A stretch of DNA of 14,799 nucleotides from an uncultured Thermomicrobiales bacterium (GTDB taxonomy: Bacteria > Chloroflexota > Chloroflexia > Thermomicrobiales > Thermomicrobiaceae). The position numbers were made by a program, and so were the translations under genes. Under the pieces are notes generated by a model. It was not told the origin of the DNA. It saw nothing but the letters and a program-made list of their open reading frames with translations, and searched no databases. The first letter of the stretch is position 1. Every line of letters begins with the position of its first letter. The DNA is taken from contig CALAGB010000319.1 in NCBI GenBank assembly GCA_937891245.1, forward strand, positions 1-14,799, written 5' to 3'. Below, piece after piece: positions 7,580 to 13,661 of this stretch.

Positions 7580-10465
7580 ATGAGACGAACCGAGTCCCAT
7601 CGAACGGGTGCGTTACCGCGATTTCGGACGCGGCGCTGGTTCAGCATCGCCGCCATCCTCACGCTCATCAGTATGTTCATCGTCCCGGCCGGCACCAGCC
7701 TGGCCGACGGCATCACTTCTATCGTAATCACGCCAAGTGACGTCTATGTCGCTGCGAACCAACAGTTCAGCGTTACAGCGACGGCATTGGCCGGAAGCAC
7801 GCCAGCGAACGGCATAACGCTCAAAGCGATCGTGAGCGGCGCGAATACGGTATCGGTTAGCACACTGGCACCCACAGCCAACGGCGGAACAACGACTTAC
7901 ACGTACTTAACAACCGGCACCGGGGATGAAACAGTCACGATCTTTGAAGACATCGACACTAGTGGTACTCCGACCAATGGCGACATTATCGGTACCGCCA
8001 CCATCCACCGGGAAACACCAACGAACCTGACACTTACTCCCGAGGAAATCACCAAATCAAATTCGTCGCCGCAAACGATGACGGTGACCATCACCGACAG
8101 CGGCGGACACGGGCTGTTCGGGGCACCGGTTCACTACAACATCTCCGGCACCCATGACGCCTTTGGTCATCCCACTACCGACGGCGACGGCGTTGTAACG
8201 TTCTCCGATACATGGAATGGCACCGGCGACGACACCGTGACCGCCTCGTCTGGAGCGCTCACCAAGACCAGCACGATCCACTGGATCTCCGGTGGCGGGG
8301 TTATGCTCATCAATTCTTCGAGTCCGGCGCCAGAAGCCGGCAGTACGGTAACGATCTCCATCAATTTGCATGACGCAGTTCCGAACAATCTCGCCGACGA
8401 ACCGATCTATTTCTCGGTCGTGGGAGCCAATAATCGATCAGCGCAATTGCGCACGACCGATTCCGATGGTGATGCTTCGTATACCTACGGTGGCAACGCC
8501 ACTGGAACTGACCAGATCACCGCCTGGGCCGACTTCGATCGCGACGGCATCAAGGATCCGGGAGAACCGGCGAACCAGATCAGTGTCACCTGGCAAGGCA
8601 GCGGAGGCGGAAACAACAACGGCGGCGGTTCGGCCGGTGGCTACACGCTGACGCTTTCGCCGTCGTCACAGAACCGGGCGCTCGGCTCGACCGCGTCCTT
8701 CTCTGCCTCCCTCACGAATAGCAGCGGTGGCGTCTACGGTGTTCCGATTCGCTACTCAGTGAGCGGGCCGAATGCGACGAGCGGTACCGCCTACACCAGC
8801 TTCGGTGGCAACACCGCGTTCTCATATAGCGGCGACACCAACGGCGTCGATACCGTCACCGCCTACGCCGATCTCAACAGCAACGGCGTGCGCAATAGCA
8901 ATGAGCCGGTCGCGACGGCCACCGTCATCTGGGGCACCGGCAGCGGCGGCAGCTATGATCTGACGCTCGCGCCCTCAACTCAGACCGTCGCGGCGGGCGC
9001 CGATTGCTCGGTGACCGCCACCTTCAGCAATCCGTTCGGCGGCGAGAACGGCGCCGTCATCCGCTACGCCATCAGTGGGGCGAACAGCGACAGCGGCGCT
9101 CTTCTGACCAACTCCAACGGCCAGGTCACGATCGTGGATGCGGGCAACAACAGCGGCACCGACACGATCACCGCGTACGCCGACCTGAACAACAACGGCG
9201 TCCAGAACGCCGGTGAGCCGGGTGACAGCGCCACGGTCGTACGCAACGGCACCAACCTGAGCCTCGCACCGGCCACGCAGATTGTCGCCGCCGGCAGCCA
9301 GGTGTCGCTCATCGCGACCTACACCTCGGCCAGCGGCAGCGCCAACAACGCCACGATCCGCTACTCGATCAGCGGCGCCAATCCGAGCAACGGCAGCGTC
9401 GCGACCGATAGCAGCGGCCACGCGACGATCAGCTACGCCGGCACGACGCCCGGTACCGACACGGTCAACGCCTACGTCGATCTCAACCACAACGCCACGC
9501 AGGATTCCGGTGAGCCGGCGGCGTCGGCAACGATCGGGCTGAACGGCAACGCCACGCTGACGCTGTCACCCGGCGCGCAGGACGCGACGATCGGCCACAG
9601 CGCCTCCGTCGTCGCGACGTTGACGAGCAACAACATCGCGGTCAGCGGCGTCACAATCCGCTACGACATCACCGGCGCCAACGGCCGGGCAGGCAACGTT
9701 CAAACGAACAGCAGCGGCGCTGCCGTCATCAACTACAGCGGCAGCGTTTCGGGCACCGACTACGTTTGGGCCTTCGCCGACCTCGACAACAGCGGTACGC
9801 TCAGCCCCGGCGAACCGGCGACGACCGTCACGGTCACCTGGTCGACCGGCGGCACGGTCACGCCGCCACCAGCCTCGAACGAACTGCCGGCCGCGCAACC
9901 GGCCACGCCGAAAGCGGGCTGCACCTACTTCAGTGCGACCCAGCACAACCTCTGCGCCGGCTTCCAGCAGTACTGGAACGACTTCGGCGGCCTCGCCATC
10001 TTCGGTATGCCGATCACCGAGGAGTTCCAGGAAAACGGCGTCACCACGCAGTACTTCGAGCGCGCGCGCTTCGAATGGCATCCCGGCTCCGACCCGGCAC
10101 ACTACGACGTGTTGCTCGGCCTCGTTGGCAACGAAGTGACGGCCGGACGCGCGACCGAAGCACCCTTCATGACGGCGGTACCGAAAGCCGGTGACTGCAC
10201 CTACTACGCCCAGACCGGTCATTCCCTGTGCGCAGGTTTCCGCGCCTACTGGGAGAAATACGGCGGGCTGGCGATCTATGGCTACCCGATCAGTGAGGAA
10301 TTCAAGGAGGTCAACCCCGATACGGGCCAGACGTACACCGTCCAGTACTTCCAGCGCGCTCGCTTCGAATGGCACCCCGGCGAATGGCCGGAGCGCTTCG
10401 ATGTCGAACTCGGTCGCCTCGGTGCCCAGGTCTTCTCGATGAAGTACGGCACGCAATACCACTGA
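7580..10465 (+). CDS. Secreted Ig-like repeat surface protein B (7 Ig-like domains plus C-terminal double repeat)
   Basis: The longest of the three paralogues, 961 residues. The signal peptide (about 1-42) has TRRWF at 17-21, resembling the twin-arginine core, then a hydrophobic stretch and a cleavage site near SLA-D. Seven Ig-like domains follow at about 47-144, 148-236, 240-339, 355-452, 459-555, 558-652 and 657-755. A flexible Gly/Asn linker (340-354) separates the third and fourth. All but domain 2 have the acidic loop, e.g. DFDRDGIKDPGEP (318-330) and DLNNNGVQNAGEP (535-547). Domains 1, 5 and 6 have lost the closing Trp. The C-terminal repeats (781-854 and 873-951) keep both C-x7-H-x2-C motifs (Cys781/His789/Cys792 and Cys873/His881/Cys884). 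Cys476 in domain 5 is an extra, unpaired-looking cysteine. There is no sorting signal. It is probably an extended cell-surface stalk or adhesin; the ligand is unknown. Confidence 0.9.
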   Translation: MRRTESHRTGALPRFRTRRWFSIAAILTLISMFIVPAGTSLADGITSIVITPSDVYVAANQQFSVTATALAGSTPANGITLKAIVSGANTVSVSTLAPTANGGTTTYTYLTTGTGDETVTIFEDIDTSGTPTNGDIIGTATIHRETPTNLTLTPEEITKSNSSPQTMTVTITDSGGHGLFGAPVHYNISGTHDAFGHPTTDGDGVVTFSDTWNGTGDDTVTASSGALTKTSTIHWISGGGVMLINSSSPAPEAGSTVTISINLHDAVPNNLADEPIYFSVVGANNRSAQLRTTDSDGDASYTYGGNATGTDQITAWADFDRDGIKDPGEPANQISVTWQGSGGGNNNGGGSAGGYTLTLSPSSQNRALGSTASFSASLTNSSGGVYGVPIRYSVSGPNATSGTAYTSFGGNTAFSYSGDTNGVDTVTAYADLNSNGVRNSNEPVATATVIWGTGSGGSYDLTLAPSTQTVAAGADCSVTATFSNPFGGENGAVIRYAISGANSDSGALLTNSNGQVTIVDAGNNSGTDTITAYADLNNNGVQNAGEPGDSATVVRNGTNLSLAPATQIVAAGSQVSLIATYTSASGSANNATIRYSISGANPSNGSVATDSSGHATISYAGTTPGTDTVNAYVDLNHNATQDSGEPAASATIGLNGNATLTLSPGAQDATIGHSASVVATLTSNNIAVSGVTIRYDITGANGRAGNVQTNSSGAAVINYSGSVSGTDYVWAFADLDNSGTLSPGEPATTVTVTWSTGGTVTPPPASNELPAAQPATPKAGCTYFSATQHNLCAGFQQYWNDFGGLAIFGMPITEEFQENGVTTQYFERARFEWHPGSDPAHYDVLLGLVGNEVTAGRATEAPFMTAVPKAGDCTYYAQTGHSLCAGFRAYWEKYGGLAIYGYPISEEFKEVNPDTGQTYTVQYFQRARFEWHPGEWPERFDVELGRLGAQVFSMKYGTQYH
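9917..10462 (+). repeat. C-terminal double-repeat module, copy B
   Basis: Second genomic copy of the module, encoding residues 780-961 of protein B. It aligns end to end with the copies at 6501-7049 and 12140-12685, including the closing Y-G-x-x-Y tail. Its first unit is nearly base-identical to copy A across 9981-10032. Confidence 0.85.
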
Positions 10466-10500
10466 ACTCGCACGCTTCGAAGCACCGCGAAGCGCAACCA

Positions 10501-10527
10501 CGGCGCCCCGATGATCGGGGCGCCGTT
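10501..10527 (+). terminator. Hairpin terminator after surface protein B
   Basis: A perfect 10-bp GC-rich stem (CGGCGCCCCG at 10501-10510 with CGGGGCGCCG at 10516-10525) encloses ATGAT, whose outer bases can extend the stem. Only two T residues follow, so termination may be less efficient than at the other hairpins, and some read-through into the third gene is possible. Confidence 0.6.
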
Positions 10528-10651
10528 GGCGCGTCACCCAAACGATCCAGCGTCGTGAAGGCATGGATGACATGATGCACCGGCAACCGCAACGAAATCC
10601 CCGGCATTCGTTCGCATGTCACTGTGTTAGGCTAGGAGAGGTCGACGATCG

Positions 10652-12688
10652 ATGGGAAGTGAGGTTGGAATGGGTTTCTTACGTTTAGCGAATTCGCCCG
10701 CACGACGGATACCAGGAGGTTGCGCGGCGCGACTAGTCACGGTGCTCGCCTTTCTGGCGACGTTGTTGGTTATGCCGGCCGGCAGTAGCGCCGCCGGTGC
10801 GCCGAACAGCATCACAATTTCGCCGGACGGCTTGCACGCGATGCCGCGCAGCACGCCGACCTGGACGGTGACGGTTTACGACCAATCCGGCGTAGCGATC
10901 CCGAATCAGGGACACCTCGCCTGGCAGGTCGATGGTATCAACCAGAAAAACACTCAACGGTTGGATCCCTTGGGCATCGTCACCGACTACAAGGGACAGA
11001 TTCAGATCAGCTATACCGGCAACGCCTCTACCGGGAGCGACCGCATCACCGTCTTTGTCGACATGAATGACGATGGCGTGCTTGATCAGTCCGAAGTGAG
11101 CGCGACGACGACGGTCATCTGGCTGCGCCCGACGAAAGTCGTCATCGACCCTGCCGCGGTGACGCGAACGATTCAATTGTCCGACGTCGCGGGCTATGGG
11201 CTCACGTCTGCTTACGTAACAGACCGAACGAATACCGGCCTCTTCGGCGTGCCGGTCGATATCACGATTACCGGTCCGAATCCGCTCCGCGTTGGCGGCA
11301 CGGTCACCGATTCCGGCACGGTTACGACTGATTTCACCGGCACCGGCTACTTCTACGACGTCGGCCATATCGCCGGGATCGATACGATCACTGCCAATGT
11401 CGACGGCGTTCCAACCGCGACCGCCACGGCACAATGGATCCACGGGCCAGGGGTGCTCCTCGCCAGCGCATCGAGCGACAATCCGGTGGCTACGAATACG
11501 CCGCTGACCCTCAACATCTCGTTGCGTGACACGACTTCAGCGGTACCCGGTGTGCCGATCGGCATCAAGATCACCGGCAAGAACGCGATCCAGGACACGG
11601 TGACCACCGACGCCGACGGCAAGGCATCATACGAATATACCAGTACCGTAGAGGGCCAGGATACTGTTCTGATCTACGCGGATTTCGACCGCAGCGGAAC
11701 GTTCTCGAGCGGTGAGCCATCGAATACCTTGCACATCCAGTGGTCCGGCACCGCCACACCGCCGGCCGCCAGCACGCTGACGCTTGCGCCGTCGACGCAG
11801 TCACTCATCGTTGGAGACCAGGCGACTGTGAGCGCTACGCTCAGCGGCGGCGATGACTCGAACAGTGGGGTCGCCATCATCTACGACGTCAGCGGAGCCA
11901 ACAGCGCGAGTGGCAGCGAAGCCACCGATGCCGGCGGTAATGCCAGCATCAGTTACACCGGTTCCTCGGCCGGGGACGACACGGTCAGCGCATTCGCCGA
12001 TCTTAATGGCGATGGCAGCCAGAACGCGGACGAGCCGTCCGCGACCGCGACCATCAACTGGTCGACCGGCAGCATCACACCGCCACCGGTCGATAACACG
12101 GCAGCGATCGCCGCCGCTCAACCGGCACAGCCGGAAGCGGGCTGCACCTACTTCGCCGAGACGCAGCACAACATGTGTGGCGATTTCGCGAAGTACTGGA
12201 ATGCCTTCGGTGGGCTTGCCATTTACGGCTTCCCGATCACCGAACCATTCCAGGAGAATGGCATCACCGTGCAGTATTACGAGCGCGCCCGCTTCGAAGC
12301 GCATCCGGGCACCGATGACGCCAAGTTCAACGTGCTCCTCGGGCTGGTCGGCAACGAAGTCACCGCCGGTCGCTCGGGCGAGGCACCCTTCCAGCCGACG
12401 ACGGCCAAGTCGGGTGATTGCACCTTCTACGCCGCCACCGGCCACAACCTCTGCGCCGGCTTCCAGGCCTACTGGGAGAAGTACGGCGGACTGGCGGTCT
12501 TTGGCTACCCGATCAGCGAAGAGGTCCAGGAAGCGAACCCGGATACCGGCCAGACGTACACCGTGCAGTACTTCGAACGCGGCCGCTACGAGTGGCATCC
12601 CGGTGAATGGCCGGAGCGTTTCGACGTCGAACTCGGTCGCCTCGGCGCCCAGGTCTTCTCAACGACCTACGGGGTCGAATACCACTGA
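10652..12688 (+). CDS. Secreted Ig-like repeat surface protein C (4 Ig-like domains plus C-terminal double repeat)
   Basis: The shortest paralogue, 678 residues. The signal peptide spans about 1-48 (basic start, hydrophobic 29-42, cleavage near SSA-A). Cys24 lies in PGGC, which is not a proper lipobox. Ig-like domains lie at about 53-158, 160-263, 267-365 and 375-470. Domains 1, 3 and 4 carry acidic loops (DMNDDGVLDQSE at 137-148, DFDRSGTFSSGE at 344-355, DLNGDGSQNADE at 450-461), and domain 2 does not. Pro-rich linkers flank domain 4. The C-terminal repeats (498-571 and 590-668) keep Cys498/His506/Cys509 and Cys590/His598/Cys601. The first unit has EAHPG where the others have EWHPG or EWQPG. 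Two starts are plausible: 10652 with GGAGAGG ten bases upstream, or 10670 with GTGAGG closer to a TGTTAGGCT box that could be an extended -10. Function as for its neighbours; ligand unknown. Confidence 0.9.
   Translation: MGSEVGMGFLRLANSPARRIPGGCAARLVTVLAFLATLLVMPAGSSAAGAPNSITISPDGLHAMPRSTPTWTVTVYDQSGVAIPNQGHLAWQVDGINQKNTQRLDPLGIVTDYKGQIQISYTGNASTGSDRITVFVDMNDDGVLDQSEVSATTTVIWLRPTKVVIDPAAVTRTIQLSDVAGYGLTSAYVTDRTNTGLFGVPVDITITGPNPLRVGGTVTDSGTVTTDFTGTGYFYDVGHIAGIDTITANVDGVPTATATAQWIHGPGVLLASASSDNPVATNTPLTLNISLRDTTSAVPGVPIGIKITGKNAIQDTVTTDADGKASYEYTSTVEGQDTVLIYADFDRSGTFSSGEPSNTLHIQWSGTATPPAASTLTLAPSTQSLIVGDQATVSATLSGGDDSNSGVAIIYDVSGANSASGSEATDAGGNASISYTGSSAGDDTVSAFADLNGDGSQNADEPSATATINWSTGSITPPPVDNTAAIAAAQPAQPEAGCTYFAETQHNMCGDFAKYWNAFGGLAIYGFPITEPFQENGITVQYYERARFEAHPGTDDAKFNVLLGLVGNEVTAGRSGEAPFQPTTAKSGDCTFYAATGHNLCAGFQAYWEKYGGLAVFGYPISEEVQEANPDTGQTYTVQYFERGRYEWHPGEWPERFDVELGRLGAQVFSTTYGVEYH
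12140..12685 (+). repeat. C-terminal double-repeat module, copy C
   Basis: Third genomic copy of the module, encoding residues 497-678 of protein C. Its second unit shares exact runs of more than 20 bases with copy A around the codons for HNLCAGFQA (near 12442 and 6808), and the same run recurs in the first unit of copy B. Confidence 0.85.
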
Positions 12689-12690
12689 GA

Positions 12691-12704
12691 TCAGGTCGAC
12701 CTGA
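12691..12704. repeat. 14-base perfect palindrome
   Basis: TCAGGTCGACCTGA is fully self-complementary and starts three bases after the stop codon of surface protein C. With no loop it is unlikely to be a terminator stem. It could be a protein-binding site or chance. Confidence 0.4.
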
Positions 12705-12749
12705 GCCATGAAAAACGCGCCGCCAGAATCCGGCGGCGCGTTTCATGGC
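12705..12749. terminator. Bidirectional terminator between surface protein C and the YtxH-like genes
   Basis: A long stem pairs 12705-12724 with 12732-12749 (core CGCGCCGCC/GGCGGCGCG, outer GCCATGAAA/TTTCATGGC with a two-base bulge) around a 7-base loop. Reading plus, the core is followed by TTT. Reading minus, it is followed by TTTTT. It sits between converging genes (stops at 12688 plus and 12769 minus) and can serve both. Confidence 0.85.
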
Positions 12750-12768
12750 GATCGAATATTGGTCTTCG

Positions 12769-12924
12769 CTACTGCGAGGATCCGCCAAGCATACCCTTCG
12801 TCATCGAACCGACCCAGTCGGTAATCTCATGGCGCGTCTCGGCGCCGCTGCGGGGCGCCAGAATAACGCCGAGTAACACCCCGACCGTCATAAACTTCAA
12901 AGCAACGCGCATTCGTCCTAACAT
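12769..12924 (-). CDS. 51-residue mini YtxH-like protein
   Basis: A very short gene encoding MLGRMRVALK...GMLGGSSQ. A hydrophobic segment at residues 8-23 (ALKFMTVGVLLGVILA) leads into APRSGAETRHEI, which matches the YtxH hallmark (a Gly-rich membrane helix followed by [AT]P[KR]SG.E.R). The larger YtxH-like protein just upstream has the equivalent TPKSGQEIREQI. The start is supported by a strong GGAAGGAG ribosome site about six bases before the ATG. It lies 44 bases after the larger gene on the same strand and ends just before the bidirectional terminator, so the two probably form an operon. YtxH proteins are small membrane proteins linked to general stress in Bacillus; the biochemical role is unknown. 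It lacks the coiled-coil tail usual for the family. Confidence 0.75.
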   Translation of the reverse strand: MLGRMRVALKFMTVGVLLGVILAPRSGAETRHEITDWVGSMTKGMLGGSSQ

Positions 12925-12968
12925 CTAATCTCCTTCCGGAATTGGCGTCGTTGTCAACCGCGCTGCGA

Positions 12969-13415
12969 CTATCCCTCGCCTGGCGATGCCGGCTCCTGCT
13001 GCTCAACCGCTTCAGGAGGCGTCGTGGCGCTGCTCGCCGTTGGGTGAACCTGTGCATCATTGGCGATCGGCTTAGAGACGCCTGGCTTTGCCGTTGATAC
13101 GACCTGATCCTCCGTCTCCTGGCCACGTTGCGTCAACTGGGTTACTTTCCCCTTCGAGGCGTCGATCACATCATCCGCGCGCTCACGCACACCGGAAGTC
13201 GCCGTCGTGAGTCGATCCTGCACGCCCGCCGTGCGTTCGCGTACGCTGGAAGTGGCGGAAGAGAGCCGGTCCTGCACCGGCGCGGTCTGACCCTTGATCT
13301 GTTCGCGAATTTCCTGCCCCGATTTGGGAGTCATGAGCAACGCCGAGAGCGCGCCACCGACAGCACCTAACATGAGACCAAAGACAAAAGCTCCTCGATG
13401 ACCTGATCCACGCAT
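12969..13415 (-). CDS. YtxH domain-containing protein
   Basis: A 148-residue protein. A membrane helix at about 9-28, rich in Gly and Ala (FVFGLMLGAVGGALSALL), is followed by MTPKSGQEIREQIKGQ (28-43), the typical YtxH pattern. A hydrophilic tail follows, with two contiguous 18-residue repeats (47-64 and 65-82, VQDRL..ATS.VRER) predicted to be helical or coiled-coil, then a low-complexity Ala/Pro/Glu/Thr end (about 110-148). The start at 13415 is chosen because GGGAGGG lies nine bases upstream and the membrane helix begins soon after. A longer in-frame reading from 13469 would add 18 residues without a ribosome site. The family is associated with general stress responses; the molecular function is not established. 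Confidence 0.85.
   Translation of the reverse strand: MRGSGHRGAFVFGLMLGAVGGALSALLMTPKSGQEIREQIKGQTAPVQDRLSSATSSVRERTAGVQDRLTTATSGVRERADDVIDASKGKVTQLTQRGQETEDQVVSTAKPGVSKPIANDAQVHPTASSATTPPEAVEQQEPASPGEG
13170..13277 (-). repeat. Two tandem 54-base units inside the YtxH-like gene
   Basis: These 108 bases encode residues 47-82 as two adjacent 18-residue units, VQDRLSSATSSVRERTAG and VQDRLTTATSGVRERADD, differing at six positions. The unit length of 18 residues is five turns of alpha helix, which fits an amphipathic or coiled-coil segment. Confidence 0.85.
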
Positions 13416-13569
13416 ATGAGAATTCCCTCCCACGAACCGAGCGCTGCCGCACATGCCCGTTTTAACCAATAGCCCCCAAGCCTACCGTAGACAGGTTCGC
13501 TTCGGCCAATGGTGCTCAGTATCAAGGAGCGTGCCACGCGATTAGTGCGAAGATCGGCATGATCACTCG

Positions 13570-13597
13570 TTAAGTGTCCGAATCGCTGTGCTATGAT
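13570..13597 (+). promoter_or_regulatory. Extended -10 promoter for sucC
   Basis: TGC-TATGAT at 13589-13597 is an extended -10 element with five of six matches in the hexamer. A poor -35 candidate, TTAAGT (13570-13575), lies 16 bases before it, which is tolerable for extended -10 promoters. Transcription would start near 13604, about 58 bases before the sucC start codon. Confidence 0.5.
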
Positions 13598-13661
13598 CGG
13601 AGACGGTTCGGTCCAGCCATGATGGCAGCTCGGCCGTCATGTACGACGTCAGAGGTGATCG

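Noticed and set aside
7432..7740. 102-codon plus-strand frame overlapping the start of surface protein B
   Set aside because: It runs through the signal-peptide coding region of B in another frame and has no protein-like composition.
9566..10573. Long minus-strand frame opposite the end of surface protein B
   Set aside because: Antisense shadow of the well-supported Ig-like and C-terminal repeats; no domain visible.
10721..10727. Possible lipobox cysteine (PGGC, Cys24) in surface protein C
   Set aside because: The residue before GGC is Pro, not an aliphatic residue, and the Cys comes before the hydrophobic core instead of after it.
5000..12100. CRISPR array or mobile element as the source of the repetitiveness
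   Set aside because: The repeats are protein-domain repeats of about 95-100 codons with divergent sequence, not short identical repeats with spacers. No transposase, terminal inverted repeats or target duplications are visible.
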